The translations under genes were made by a program, and so were the position numbers. Below are positions 16,786 through 25,665 of a stretch of 54,043 bases of DNA, in pieces; within the stretch, counting starts at the first letter, position 1, and each line of letters opens with the position of its first letter. Under the pieces are notes generated by a model. The model searched no databases and had not been told where the DNA came from. It saw nothing but the letters and a program-made list of their open reading frames with translations. Origin of the DNA: an uncultured Alistipes sp. (GTDB taxonomy: Bacteria > Bacteroidota > Bacteroidia > Bacteroidales > Rikenellaceae); NCBI RefSeq assembly GCF_949296715.1, contig NZ_CASFQD010000028.1, positions 1 through 54,043 of the forward strand, in the 5' to 3' direction.

Positions 16786-17151
16786 ATGATGGTCAGGATT
16801 CAATATCTATTGTCCGTACTGCTTTTCGTCGTGCTGGCGACCGTCGAACCCGCAACCCCCGCCCCGTGCGGCGGTTGTCCCGATGCGTCCGTCTCCGCCT
16901 GCGGAGGCAGCACCCTGCACCTGCCCGACAGGACCTGCGGCTGCATCGTGGCGGCCTTCGATACGGCGATCGTGCCCGAAACGCTGGACCGCCTTCCCGA
17001 GGCAAAACTCGCTGGGGCCGCCGATTCCGCCGCCCGCACTGCCGCCTGCTTTGCCGCTGCGGCGTCGCTGCCCTCCCGCCTGCCCGCCTGCGGCTACCAT
17101 CCCCGTCCCAAGGACCTCTATGTCTATGCGCTGGGGCGGATCGTGATTTAG
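16786..17151 (+). CDS. Small Cys-rich exported protein, unknown function
   Basis: The 121-residue product begins with a signal peptide (MMVRIQYLLSVLLFVVLA, cleavage near TPA) and then has eight cysteines in the first 80 mature residues, beginning CGGC. I do not recognise a family. Paired cysteines in an exported protein suggest disulfides or metal binding, but there is no CxxxCH haem site and no thioredoxin fold. A near-consensus promoter box TATCTTCG (16753-16760) lies upstream. Two ATG codons in a row make the exact start uncertain. It sits just before the nuo operon, separated by about 110 bases containing GC hairpins. It could be a spurious frame; the signal peptide is the main support. 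Confidence 0.5.
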   Translation: MMVRIQYLLSVLLFVVLATVEPATPAPCGGCPDASVSACGGSTLHLPDRTCGCIVAAFDTAIVPETLDRLPEAKLAGAADSAARTAACFAAAASLPSRLPACGYHPRPKDLYVYALGRIVI

Positions 17152-17206
17152 CCCCGCAGGGCCGTAACGGCCCCTCGCATCCGTGCCGGCATGTCCGGTG
17201 CAGCCT

Positions 17207-17225
17207 GCGCACGCGACGCGTGCGC
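17207..17225 (+). other. GC-rich hairpin in nuoA leader
   Basis: A perfect 8-bp inverted repeat (17207-17214 with 17218-17225) with a 3-base loop, about 35 bases upstream of the nuoA ATG. It has no T run, so it is not a terminator. It may be a structural element or leftover of the upstream gene end. No TAnnTTTG box was seen between 17152 and 17260. Confidence 0.4.
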
Positions 17226-17260
17226 CGAGACCGATTCCGTAAAACAAACTAGACATATCC

Positions 17261-17611
17261 ATGTATTTTACCCTGTTGGTGGTCGTGATCCTTACGGCCA
17301 TTGCGCTGGTGGCCGTGGCTCTGGGCATCGCCCGGGCGATTTCGCCCCGCTCCTACAACTCGCAGAAGGGCGAGGCCTACGAGTGCGGCATCCCCACGCG
17401 CGGAAAGTCCTGGATGCAGTTCAAGGTAGGCTACTACCTCTTTGCCATCCTTTTTCTGATGTTCGACGTCGAGACCGTCTTCCTCTTCTCGTGGGCCGTC
17501 GTGGTGCAGGAGCTGGGCGTCTACGGTCTGGTGAGCATCCTCTTTTTCCTGGTCGTACTGATTTTGGGCCTGGCCTATGCCTGGCGGAAAGGAGCACTGG
17601 AATGGAAGTGA
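17261..17611 (+). CDS. nuoA: NADH-quinone oxidoreductase subunit A
   Basis: Membrane subunit of respiratory complex I next to the quinone site. The 116-residue product has three predicted membrane helices and the hallmark loop KGEAYECGIPTRGKSW between helices 1 and 2, plus FDVETVFLFSWA at the start of helix 2. It is the first gene of a ten-gene operon read without interruption to 27093. The next gene overlaps its end by 10 bases. Confidence 0.95.
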   Translation: MYFTLLVVVILTAIALVAVALGIARAISPRSYNSQKGEAYECGIPTRGKSWMQFKVGYYLFAILFLMFDVETVFLFSWAVVVQELGVYGLVSILFFLVVLILGLAYAWRKGALEWK

Positions 17612-18258
17612 AAATGCCCCGTATCAAGTCGATGAAATACGAGGATTTCAACGACAACGAGTACCTCGAGAAGATGGCCGCCGAGCTGCGTGCCAACAAC
17701 GTGAACGTCATCGTCGGGTGCCTCGACAACCTGATCGAGTGGGGCCGCAGCAACAGCCTCTGGCCGCTGACCTTCGCCACGAGCTGCTGCGGCATCGAGT
17801 TCATGGCCGTGGGCGCCGCGCGCTACGATTTTGCCCGGTTCGGGTTTGAAGTGGCCCGCGCCTCCCCGCGCCAGGCCGACTTCATCATGGTCGCCGGAAC
17901 GATCACCCACAAGATGGCCCCCGTGCTGCGGCGCCTCTACGACCAGATGGCCGACCCGAAGTACGTGATCGCCGTGGGCGGCTGCGCCATCAGCGGCGGC
18001 CCCTTCAAGCGGTCGTACCACGTCGTCGACGGCGTGGACAAGATACTGCCCGTCGACGTCTACATCCCGGGCTGCCCGCCGCGTCCCGAGGCGATGCTCT
18101 ACGGACTGATGCAGCTGCAGCGCAAGGTGCGCCTGCAGCGCTTCTTCGGCGACGTCAACCGGCAGATCGACGAGAAGGAGTACGAGGAGCTGATGCGGCG
18201 CGACCTGACGGCCGAAAAGAACGATTTGAACGTGGAAAGAGCTGACAAACATGAATGA
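17602..18258 (+). CDS. nuoB: NADH-quinone oxidoreductase subunit B
   Basis: Peripheral-arm subunit that holds the terminal iron-sulfur cluster N2, which passes electrons to quinone. The 218-residue product contains the tandem cysteines in ATSCCGIEF, a further Cys in GGCAISGG and the last in IPGCPPRPEA, the complete ligand set. The ATG at 17602 overlaps nuoA by 10 bases and is preceded at good spacing by AAAGGAG, unusual here and in favour of this start. The ATG at 17614 is an alternative that drops four residues. The C-terminus overlaps the nuoCD start by 8 bases. Confidence 0.94.
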   Translation: MEVKMPRIKSMKYEDFNDNEYLEKMAAELRANNVNVIVGCLDNLIEWGRSNSLWPLTFATSCCGIEFMAVGAARYDFARFGFEVARASPRQADFIMVAGTITHKMAPVLRRLYDQMADPKYVIAVGGCAISGGPFKRSYHVVDGVDKILPVDVYIPGCPPRPEAMLYGLMQLQRKVRLQRFFGDVNRQIDEKEYEELMRRDLTAEKNDLNVERADKHE

Positions 18259-19870
18259 TACGCTGAAAGAGAAGATGACGGCCTGGGAACCCGCGGCCGT
18301 CGCGTGCGAACAGGGCGACGGATATTTCGCCGTGCCGCCCGAGCGGCTGCACGCGCTGGCCGAGCGGCTGCATGCCGGGGGATTCGACTTCCTGCGCAGC
18401 CTCACGGGCATGGACTGGGGCGAGGAGGGCCTCGGCGCCGTCTACCATATCGAATCCACCGCCACGGGCGAGAACATCGTCCTGCGCACGGTGACGCCCG
18501 ACCGCGTGCGGCCCGTGCTGCCGTCGGTCTGCGACATCTGGCGCGCCGCGGAGCTCAACGAACGCGAAGTCTTCGACTACTTCGGCGTCCGTTTCCTGAA
18601 CCATCCCGACATGCGGCGCCTCTACCTGCGCGACGACTGGGTGGGACACCCCCTGCGCAAGGACTACGATCCGTCGCTCAACCCCCTGCGCATGAGCAAC
18701 GAGGTCTCGCGCGACGATACGCCGAGCTACGAGCTGCTGCCCGACGGCAGCTACATCCGCAAGCGCACGCCGATCTTCGACGAGGACGAATACGTCATCA
18801 ACATCGGCCCCCAGCACCCGGCCACGCACGGCGTGCTGCGCTTCCGCGTCTCGCTCGAGGGCGAGATCATCCGCAAGCTCGACGTGCACTGCGGCTACAT
18901 CCACCGCGGCATCGAGAAGATGTGCGAGGAGCTGACCTATCCGCAGACCCTTTCGCTCACGGACCGGCTCGACTACCTCGGGGCCTCGCAGAACCGCCAC
19001 GCACTGTGCATGTGCATCGAGCGGGCGATGGGGGTCGAGGTCACCGAGCGCGTGCAGTACATCCGCACGATCATGGACGAGCTGCAGCGCATCGACTCGC
19101 ACCTGCTCTTCTTCTCGTGCCTCTGCATGGACATGGGCGCCCTGACGGCCTTCTTCTACGGCTTCCGCGACCGCGAGAAGGTGCTCGACATCCTCGAGCA
19201 GACGACCGGAGGCCGCCTGATCCAGACCTACAACACGATCGGCGGCGTGCAGGCCGACATCCATCCCGACTTCGTGCGCAAGGTCAAGGAGCTGATCGCC
19301 TACCTGCGCCCCACACTGCGCGAGTACCACGAGATCTTCACGGGCAACGTCATCGCCCGCGAGCGGTTGGCGGGTACGGGCGTGCTGTCGCGCGCCGACG
19401 CCATCTCGTTCGGTGCCACGGGCGGTACGGGACGTGCCTCGGGCTGGGCCTGCGACGTGCGCAAGCGCCACCCCTACGCCATGTACGGCAAGGTCGACTT
19501 CGAGGAGGTGCTCTTCACGGAGGGCGACTGCATGGCCCGCTACATGGTCCGCATGCGCGAGATCGAAGAGAGCCTGCGCATCATCGAGCAGCTCATCGAC
19601 AACATCCCCGAGGGGGCCTGCCAGCTGAAGATGAAGCCCGTGATCCGCATCCCCGAAGGCAGCTACTACGCCGCCGTCGAGGGGAGCCGCGGCGAGTTCG
19701 GCGTCTTCATCGAGAGCCGCGGCGAGAAGTCGCCCTACCGCATGAAGTTCCGCTCGACGGGCCTGCCGCTCGTCTCCTGCATGGAGACCATCGTCCGCGG
19801 GGCGAAGATCGCCGACCTGATCGCCATCGGCGGCACGCTCGACTACGTCGTGCCCGACATTGACCGTTAA
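18251..19870 (+). CDS. nuoCD: NADH-quinone oxidoreductase, fused subunits C and D
   Basis: Forms the core of the peripheral arm and the quinone cavity. The 539-residue product joins a NuoC part (about 1-150, with ELNEREVFDYFGVRF and the family end DDWVGHPLRKDY) to a complete NuoD part (about 175-539, with INIGPQHPATHGVLRF, the quinone-site histidine region, and GYIHRGIEK). Fusion of C and D is usual in Bacteroidota and enterobacteria. Its start overlaps nuoB. It is followed at 17 bases by nuoH, where E, F and G would lie in the classical order; they are absent. Confidence 0.95.
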   Translation: MNDTLKEKMTAWEPAAVACEQGDGYFAVPPERLHALAERLHAGGFDFLRSLTGMDWGEEGLGAVYHIESTATGENIVLRTVTPDRVRPVLPSVCDIWRAAELNEREVFDYFGVRFLNHPDMRRLYLRDDWVGHPLRKDYDPSLNPLRMSNEVSRDDTPSYELLPDGSYIRKRTPIFDEDEYVINIGPQHPATHGVLRFRVSLEGEIIRKLDVHCGYIHRGIEKMCEELTYPQTLSLTDRLDYLGASQNRHALCMCIERAMGVEVTERVQYIRTIMDELQRIDSHLLFFSCLCMDMGALTAFFYGFRDREKVLDILEQTTGGRLIQTYNTIGGVQADIHPDFVRKVKELIAYLRPTLREYHEIFTGNVIARERLAGTGVLSRADAISFGATGGTGRASGWACDVRKRHPYAMYGKVDFEEVLFTEGDCMARYMVRMREIEESLRIIEQLIDNIPEGACQLKMKPVIRIPEGSYYAAVEGSRGEFGVFIESRGEKSPYRMKFRSTGLPLVSCMETIVRGAKIADLIAIGGTLDYVVPDIDR

Positions 19871-19887
19871 ACGCCAAATAGAAGACT

Positions 19888-20964
19888 ATGTTTGATTTCG
19901 GTATCATTACGAGCTGGATTCACGAACTGCTCACCTCGGTCATGCCCGTCGGACTGGCCGTCTTCATCGAGTGCGTCGTTGTCGGCGTCTGCCTGCTGCT
20001 GCTCTACGCCGTGATCGCCATCCTGATGATTTTCATGGAGCGCAAGGTCTGTGCGGCGTTCCAGTGCCGCCTGGGCCCCGTGCGCGTGGGACCGTGGGGC
20101 ACGCTGCAGGTCCTGGGCGACGTCTTCAAGATGCTCACCAAGGAGATCATCGCCATCCGCCACTCGGACCGCCTGCTCTACAACCTCGCCCCCTATCTGG
20201 TAATCCTCGCCTCGGTGCTCGCCTTCGCCTGCCTGCCGATCAGCCGCGGACTGGAGATTCTCGACTTCAACGTCGGCGTCTTCTTCCTGATGGCCGCCTC
20301 GTCGATCGGCGTGGTCGGCATCCTGCTGGCCGGCTGGAGCTCCAACAACAAGTATTCGCTCATCGGCGCCATGCGCAGCGGCGCGCAGATGATCTCCTAC
20401 GAGCTGTCAATCGGCCTGTCGATCCTCACGATCATCGTCCTGACCGATACGATGCAGTTTTCGGAGATTGTCCTGCGCCAGGCCGACGGATGGTTCATCT
20501 TCAAGGGCCACATCCCCGCCGTCATCGCCTTCGTCATCTACCTGATTGCCGGCAACGCCGAGGTCAACCGCGGGCCGTTCGACCTGCCCGAGGCCGAGTC
20601 GGAGCTCACGGCCGGATACCATACCGAGTATTCGGGCATGCACTTCGGTCTGTTCTACGTCGCCGAGTTCGTCAACCTGTTCATCATCGCCGGTGTCGCC
20701 GCCACGATTTTCCTCGGCGGCTGGATGCCGCTGCACATCCCCGGCTGGGAGGGCTTCAACGCCGTCATGGACTGGATTCCGGGCTTCGTGTGGTTCTTCG
20801 GCAAGGCCTTCTTCGTCGTCTGGCTCCTGATGTGGATCAAGTGGACCTTCCCGCGCCTGCGCATCGACCAGATTCTGACGCTCGAATGGAAATACCTCGT
20901 GCCCATCGGCCTGGCGAACCTGCTGTTGATGGTCATCGTCGTTGTCTTTAACCTGCATTTTTAG
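19888..20964 (+). CDS. nuoH: NADH-quinone oxidoreductase subunit H
   Basis: Membrane subunit joining the peripheral arm to the proton-pumping arm and forming part of the quinone channel. The 358-residue product has eight or nine predicted helices, the ERKVCAAFQCRLGPVRVGPWG loop (family form ERRxxAxxQxRxGPxxVGPxG) and the acidic loop NRGPFDLPEAESELTAGYH. Two residues separate its stop from nuoI, so translation is probably coupled. Confidence 0.95.
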   Translation: MFDFGIITSWIHELLTSVMPVGLAVFIECVVVGVCLLLLYAVIAILMIFMERKVCAAFQCRLGPVRVGPWGTLQVLGDVFKMLTKEIIAIRHSDRLLYNLAPYLVILASVLAFACLPISRGLEILDFNVGVFFLMAASSIGVVGILLAGWSSNNKYSLIGAMRSGAQMISYELSIGLSILTIIVLTDTMQFSEIVLRQADGWFIFKGHIPAVIAFVIYLIAGNAEVNRGPFDLPEAESELTAGYHTEYSGMHFGLFYVAEFVNLFIIAGVAATIFLGGWMPLHIPGWEGFNAVMDWIPGFVWFFGKAFFVVWLLMWIKWTFPRLRIDQILTLEWKYLVPIGLANLLLMVIVVVFNLHF

Positions 20965-20966
20965 TC

Positions 20967-21404
20967 ATGAGCAACTATGTAAAAGGGCTCTTCGGCGGCG
21001 TGCATTCGCTGCTCACGGGCATGAAGGTCACCCTGCGCGAGTTCTTCACGCCCAAAGTCACCGAACAGTACCCCGAGAACCGCGCCACGCTGAAGATGTT
21101 TGACCGCTACTGCGGCGAACTGACCATGCCCCGCGACGCCGAGGGACACAACAAGTGCATCGCCTGCGGGCTCTGCCAGAACAACTGCCCCAACGGCACA
21201 ATCCGCATCACGACCGAGACGGTCACCGACCCCGAGACGGGCAAGTCGCGCAAGCGGCTCGTGCGCTACGAGTATGACCTCGGCTCGTGCATGTTCTGCC
21301 ACCTGTGCGTCAACGCCTGCCCGACGGGGGCAATCCGCTTCGCCCCGACGTTCGAGCATGCCGTCTATACGCGTGAAAAACTCGTCAAAACACTGAACGA
21401 ATAA
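20967..21404 (+). CDS. nuoI: NADH-quinone oxidoreductase subunit I (2x[4Fe-4S])
   Basis: Carries clusters N6a and N6b that lead electrons toward N2. The 145-residue product has two ferredoxin-type motifs: Cys64, Cys67, Cys70 and Cys74 in CIACGLCQNNCP, and Cys108, Cys111, Cys114 and Cys118 in CMFCHLCVNACP. A short amphipathic N-terminus should lie on the membrane. With NuoEFG missing, this subunit is the likely landing point for an outside electron donor such as ferredoxin, as suggested for other complexes lacking the NADH module; that is inference. Confidence 0.95.
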   Translation: MSNYVKGLFGGVHSLLTGMKVTLREFFTPKVTEQYPENRATLKMFDRYCGELTMPRDAEGHNKCIACGLCQNNCPNGTIRITTETVTDPETGKSRKRLVRYEYDLGSCMFCHLCVNACPTGAIRFAPTFEHAVYTREKLVKTLNE

Positions 21405-21407
21405 GCC

Positions 21408-21917
21408 ATGGAGATCACACTCGAACTGATCGTCTTCACCGTCCTGGCGCTCTTCATCACGGTGAGCGCCGTGCTGGCCGTCACCACGCGGCGTATCCTG
21501 CGTGCGGCCACCTGCCTGCTGTTCGTGCTCTTCGGCACGGCGGCCATCTACTTCCAGCTCAACTACTCGTTCCTGGGTGCCGTGCAGCTGCTCATCTACG
21601 CCGGCGGCATCACGGTGCTCTACGTCTTCTCGATTCTGCTGACCTCGAGCGAGGGCGACCGCTCGGAGGACCTGCGCGGCTACAAACTCGTCGTGGGCCT
21701 GCTGGCCACGCTCGCCGGGCTGGGCGTCTGCCTCTGGATTACGCTCCGTCACAAGTTCATGCCGTCGGTCTTCGAACACGGCGAGCTGCACGTCAGCCGC
21801 ATCGGCCATGCGCTGATGAGCAGCGACAAGTACGGCTACGTCCTGCCGTTCGAGGTCATCAGCCTGCTGCTGCTGGCCTGCATCGTCGGCGGCATCATGA
21901 TCGCCCGCAAACGCTGA
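21408..21917 (+). CDS. nuoJ: NADH-quinone oxidoreductase subunit J
   Basis: Membrane subunit of the E-channel region. The 169-residue product has five predicted helices, with the conserved helix 3 segment AVQLLIYAGGITVLYVFSI. It begins 3 bases after nuoI and is followed at 14 bases by nuoK, the usual J-K order. Confidence 0.93.
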   Translation: MEITLELIVFTVLALFITVSAVLAVTTRRILRAATCLLFVLFGTAAIYFQLNYSFLGAVQLLIYAGGITVLYVFSILLTSSEGDRSEDLRGYKLVVGLLATLAGLGVCLWITLRHKFMPSVFEHGELHVSRIGHALMSSDKYGYVLPFEVISLLLLACIVGGIMIARKR

Positions 21918-21931
21918 AAAACATCCGGACT

Positions 21932-22240
21932 ATGATACACATGGAATACTACCTGATCGTCTCCACGATCATGATGTTCGTGGGAATCTACGGATTCGTC
22001 ACGCGCCGCAACCTGCTGGCGATGCTCATCTCCGTCGAGCTGATCCTCAACTCGGTGGACATCAACTTCGTCGTCTTCAACCGCTTCCTCTTCCCGGGCG
22101 AACTCGAGGGATTCTTCTTCACGCTCTTCGCCATCGGGATCAGCGCCGCCGAGACGGCCGTGGCCATCGCCATCATCATCAACATCTACCGCAACCTGCG
22201 CAACATCCACGTCAAGAGTCTGCGCGAAATGAAGTGGTAA
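21932..22240 (+). CDS. nuoK: NADH-quinone oxidoreductase subunit K
   Basis: Small MrpC-like membrane subunit. The 102-residue product has three helices with two buried acidic residues, in LISVELILNSVDINFVVF (helix 2) and GISAAETAVAIAIII (helix 3), positions typical for the proton path. Translation could start at ATG 21932 or at the in-frame ATG 21941; the second gives the more usual beginning MEYYLI. Confidence 0.93.
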   Translation: MIHMEYYLIVSTIMMFVGIYGFVTRRNLLAMLISVELILNSVDINFVVFNRFLFPGELEGFFFTLFAIGISAAETAVAIAIIINIYRNLRNIHVKSLREMKW

Positions 22241-22264
22241 AAACGCCGTAAACAAACGTCGCTT

Positions 22265-24160
22265 ATGGAATATACGATTCTTCTGCTCGTGCTGCCCTTC
22301 GTGAGCTTCCTGCTGCTCGGCCTCTTCGGCATGAAGATGCGTCCGAAGACGGCCGGGCTCATCGGCACGGCCGTCGTGGCCGTCGTGGCCGCGGTGAGCT
22401 ACGTGACCGCCTGGGAGTACTTCTTCGTGCAGGGGCGCGACGCCGCGGGCCTCTATCCGACGACGATCCCGTGGAACACGCTCTGGCTGCCCATCGGCGG
22501 GACGCTGCACATCGACCTGGGCATCCTGCTCGACCCCATCTCGGTGATGATGCTCGTCGTCATCTCGACCGTCTCGCTCATGGTCCACATCTACTCGTTC
22601 GGATACATGAAGGGCGAGCGGGGCTTCCAGCGCTACTACGCCTTCCTGTCGCTCTTCACGATGAGCATGCTGGGGCTGGTCGTCGCCACGAACATCTTTC
22701 AGATGTACCTCTTCTGGGAGCTGGTGGGCGTAAGCTCCTACCTGCTCATCGGCTTCTACTACACGAAGAAGGAGGCGATCGCCGCCTCGAAAAAGGCCTT
22801 CATCGTCACGCGCTTCGCCGACCTGGGCTTTCTGGTCGGCATCCTCTTCTACGGCTTCTACGCCGGGACCTTCTCCTTCACGCCCGATGCGCGGGCGCTG
22901 GCTTCGGCCGGGGCGATGATTCCGCTGGCGCTCGGGCTGATGTTCATCGGCGGCGCCGGCAAGAGCGCCATGTTCCCGCTGCACATCTGGCTGCCCGACG
23001 CCATGGAGGGCCCGACGCCTGTCTCGGCGCTGATCCATGCCGCGACGATGGTCGTCGCGGGCGTCTACCTCGTGGCGCGCATGTTCCCGCTCTTCATAGG
23101 CTACGCTCCCGAAGTGCTCCACTGGACGGCCTATATCGGCGCCTTCACGGCGCTCTACGCCGCCGTCGTGGCCTGCGTGCAGAGCGACATCAAGCGCGTG
23201 CTGGCCTTCAGCACCATCTCGCAAATCGGCTTCATGATTGTCTCGCTCGGGGTCTGCACCTCGGCCGATCCCCACGCCGGCGGGCTGGGCTACATGGCCT
23301 CGATGTTCCACCTCTTCACGCACGCGATGTTCAAGGCGCTGCTCTTCCTCGGGGCCGGCTGCATCATCCACGCCGTGCACTCGAACGAGATGTCGGCCAT
23401 GGGCGGCCTGCGCCGCTACATGCCGCTGACGCACGCGACGTTCCTCGTGGCGTGCCTGGCCATCGCCGGAATCTGGCCCTTGAGCGGCTTCTTCTCGAAG
23501 GACGAGATACTCACCGCCGCCTTCGCCTTCAGCCCCGTGATGGGGTGGGTAATGACGGCCATCGCCGCCCTGACGGCCTTCTACATGTTCCGCCTCTACT
23601 TCAACATCTTCTGGGGGCGTGAGAACCGCGAGCTCCACGCCGCGCACACGCCCCACGAGGCGCCCCTCACGATGACGCTGCCGCTTTTGCTGCTGGCTCT
23701 GGTGACCCTCGTGGCGGGATGGATCCCCTTCGGGGAGTTCGTCTCGAGCAACGGCGAGGCCTATGCGATCCACATCGACCGCGGCGTGGCGGCCGTGAGC
23801 CTCTGCGTGGCCCTGGCGGCCATCGCCCTCGCCACGTGGATGTACGCCCGTCCGCAGCAGCCCGTGGCCGAGCGCCTGGCCCGCACCTTTGCGGGGCTGC
23901 ACCGCGCGGCCTACCGCCGCTTCTACATCGACGAGGTCTACCAGTTCATCACCCACCGCGTGATCTTCGCCTGCATCTCGACGCCGATCGCCTGGTTCGA
24001 CCGCCATGTCGTCGACGGCTTCTTCAACGCGCTGGCCGCGGCGACGAACGCCGTGGCGGAGTGGATCCGCGAAATCCAGAGCGGCAGCGTGCAGCGCTAC
24101 TGCATCTGGATGTTGAGCGGCGCGCTGGGCCTCACGATCCTCATCCTGTTAATCTGTTAA
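22265..24160 (+). CDS. nuoL: NADH-quinone oxidoreductase subunit L
   Basis: Antiporter-like proton-pumping subunit at the distal end of the membrane arm. The 631-residue product has about 16 helices. It shows FWELVGVSSYLLIGFYY with the pump glutamate, GGAGKSAMFPLHIWLPDAM with the pump lysine, and the C-terminal region that becomes the lateral helix (about 545-631, HVVDGFFNALAAATNAVAEW). Length fits the family. Confidence 0.95.
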   Translation: MEYTILLLVLPFVSFLLLGLFGMKMRPKTAGLIGTAVVAVVAAVSYVTAWEYFFVQGRDAAGLYPTTIPWNTLWLPIGGTLHIDLGILLDPISVMMLVVISTVSLMVHIYSFGYMKGERGFQRYYAFLSLFTMSMLGLVVATNIFQMYLFWELVGVSSYLLIGFYYTKKEAIAASKKAFIVTRFADLGFLVGILFYGFYAGTFSFTPDARALASAGAMIPLALGLMFIGGAGKSAMFPLHIWLPDAMEGPTPVSALIHAATMVVAGVYLVARMFPLFIGYAPEVLHWTAYIGAFTALYAAVVACVQSDIKRVLAFSTISQIGFMIVSLGVCTSADPHAGGLGYMASMFHLFTHAMFKALLFLGAGCIIHAVHSNEMSAMGGLRRYMPLTHATFLVACLAIAGIWPLSGFFSKDEILTAAFAFSPVMGWVMTAIAALTAFYMFRLYFNIFWGRENRELHAAHTPHEAPLTMTLPLLLLALVTLVAGWIPFGEFVSSNGEAYAIHIDRGVAAVSLCVALAAIALATWMYARPQQPVAERLARTFAGLHRAAYRRFYIDEVYQFITHRVIFACISTPIAWFDRHVVDGFFNALAAATNAVAEWIREIQSGSVQRYCIWMLSGALGLTILILLIC

Positions 24161-24173
24161 TCCGGAAACCGCC

Positions 24174-25658
24174 ATGAATATGTTATCCCTGTTCCCCCTC
24201 ATCCCGCTGGTGATGATGCTGGGACTCTGGCTCGCGAAGTCCACGCGGCAGATACACGCCGTGATGGCGACCGGCTCGGCCGCACTGCTCGTGCTGGCCG
24301 TGGTGCTGGTCGTGCGCTTCCTGGGCCTGCGCGAAGCGGGCGAGACGGCCGCGATGCTCTTTACCGACAGCCACGTCTGGTACGCTCCGCTCAACATCCA
24401 CTACGCCGTCGGCGTCGACGGCATCTCGGTGGCCATGCTCCTCCTGTCGGCCATCATCGTCTTCACGGGCACGTTCGCCTCGTGGCGCATGCAGGAGCAG
24501 GTCAAGGAGTATTTCCTCTGGTTCTCGCTGTTGAGCGTCGGGGTTTTCGGATTCTTCGTCTCGGTGGACCTCTTCACGATGTTCCTCTTCTACGAGGTGG
24601 CCCTCATCCCGATGTACCTGCTCATCGGCGTCTGGGGCAGCGGCCGCAAGGAGTATGCCGCCATGAAGCTCACGCTGATGCTCATGGGCGGTTCGGCGCT
24701 GCTGCTCATCGGCATCCTGGGCATCTACTTCGGCTCGGGTGCCACGACGATGAACGTGCTGGAGATCGCGCAGCTGCACAACATCCCCGTCGCGCAGCAG
24801 CGCATCTGGTTCCCGCTTGTCTTCGTCGGCTTCGGCATCCTCGGCGCCCTCTTCCCGTTCCACACGTGGAGCCCCGACGGCCACGCCTCGGCCCCGACGG
24901 CCGTGTCGATGCTCCACGCCGGCGTGCTGATGAAGCTCGGCGGCTACGGCTGCTTCCGCGTGGCGATGTACCTGCTGCCCGAGGCGGCGCAGGAGCTCGA
25001 CTGGATATTCATCATCCTGACGACGATCTCGGTGGTCTACGGCGCCTTCTCGGCCTGCGTGCAGACCGATCTGAAGTACATCAACGCCTATTCGTCGGTT
25101 TCGCACTGCGGACTGGTGCTCTTCGCCATCCTGATGATGAACACCGCAGCCGGCACGGGCGCCATTCTCCAGATGTTGAGCCACGGCCTGATGACGGCGC
25201 TCTTCTTCGCGCTGATCGGCATGATCTACGGCCGCACCCACACGCGCGACGTGCGCGAATTGAGCGGCCTGATGAAGATCATGCCCTTCCTGGCGGTCGG
25301 CTACGTCATTGCGGGTCTGGCGAACCTCGGTCTGCCCGGCCTGAGCGGCTTCGTCGCCGAGATGACGATCTTCAACGGCGCCTTCGCGCATGCCGACGCC
25401 TTCCACCGCACGGTGACGATCATCGCCTGCACGTCGATCGTCATCACGGCGGTCTACATCCTGCGCGTCGTGGGCCGCATCCTCTACGGCACGTGCGGCA
25501 ACCCCGCGCACCTCAAGCTCACGGACGCCACGTGGGACGAGCGCCTCTCGGTCATCTGCCTCATCGTCGCCATCGCCGGCATGGGCCTCGCCCCGTTGTG
25601 GGTGAGCGACCTGGTCCGCGAGGGGGTCTCGACGGTCATTACCCACCTGATGAATTAA
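24174..25658 (+). CDS. nuoM: NADH-quinone oxidoreductase subunit M
   Basis: Second antiporter-like pumping subunit. The 494-residue product has about 14 helices. FFLFYEVALIPMYLLIG is replaced here by MFLFYEVALIPMYLLIG, with the conserved Glu, and FPFHTWSPDGHASAPT carries the family signature after the lysine helix. It begins 13 bases after nuoL. Confidence 0.95.
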   Translation: MNMLSLFPLIPLVMMLGLWLAKSTRQIHAVMATGSAALLVLAVVLVVRFLGLREAGETAAMLFTDSHVWYAPLNIHYAVGVDGISVAMLLLSAIIVFTGTFASWRMQEQVKEYFLWFSLLSVGVFGFFVSVDLFTMFLFYEVALIPMYLLIGVWGSGRKEYAAMKLTLMLMGGSALLLIGILGIYFGSGATTMNVLEIAQLHNIPVAQQRIWFPLVFVGFGILGALFPFHTWSPDGHASAPTAVSMLHAGVLMKLGGYGCFRVAMYLLPEAAQELDWIFIILTTISVVYGAFSACVQTDLKYINAYSSVSHCGLVLFAILMMNTAAGTGAILQMLSHGLMTALFFALIGMIYGRTHTRDVRELSGLMKIMPFLAVGYVIAGLANLGLPGLSGFVAEMTIFNGAFAHADAFHRTVTIIACTSIVITAVYILRVVGRILYGTCGNPAHLKLTDATWDERLSVICLIVAIAGMGLAPLWVSDLVREGVSTVITHLMN

Positions 25659-25665
25659 CGCGGCT

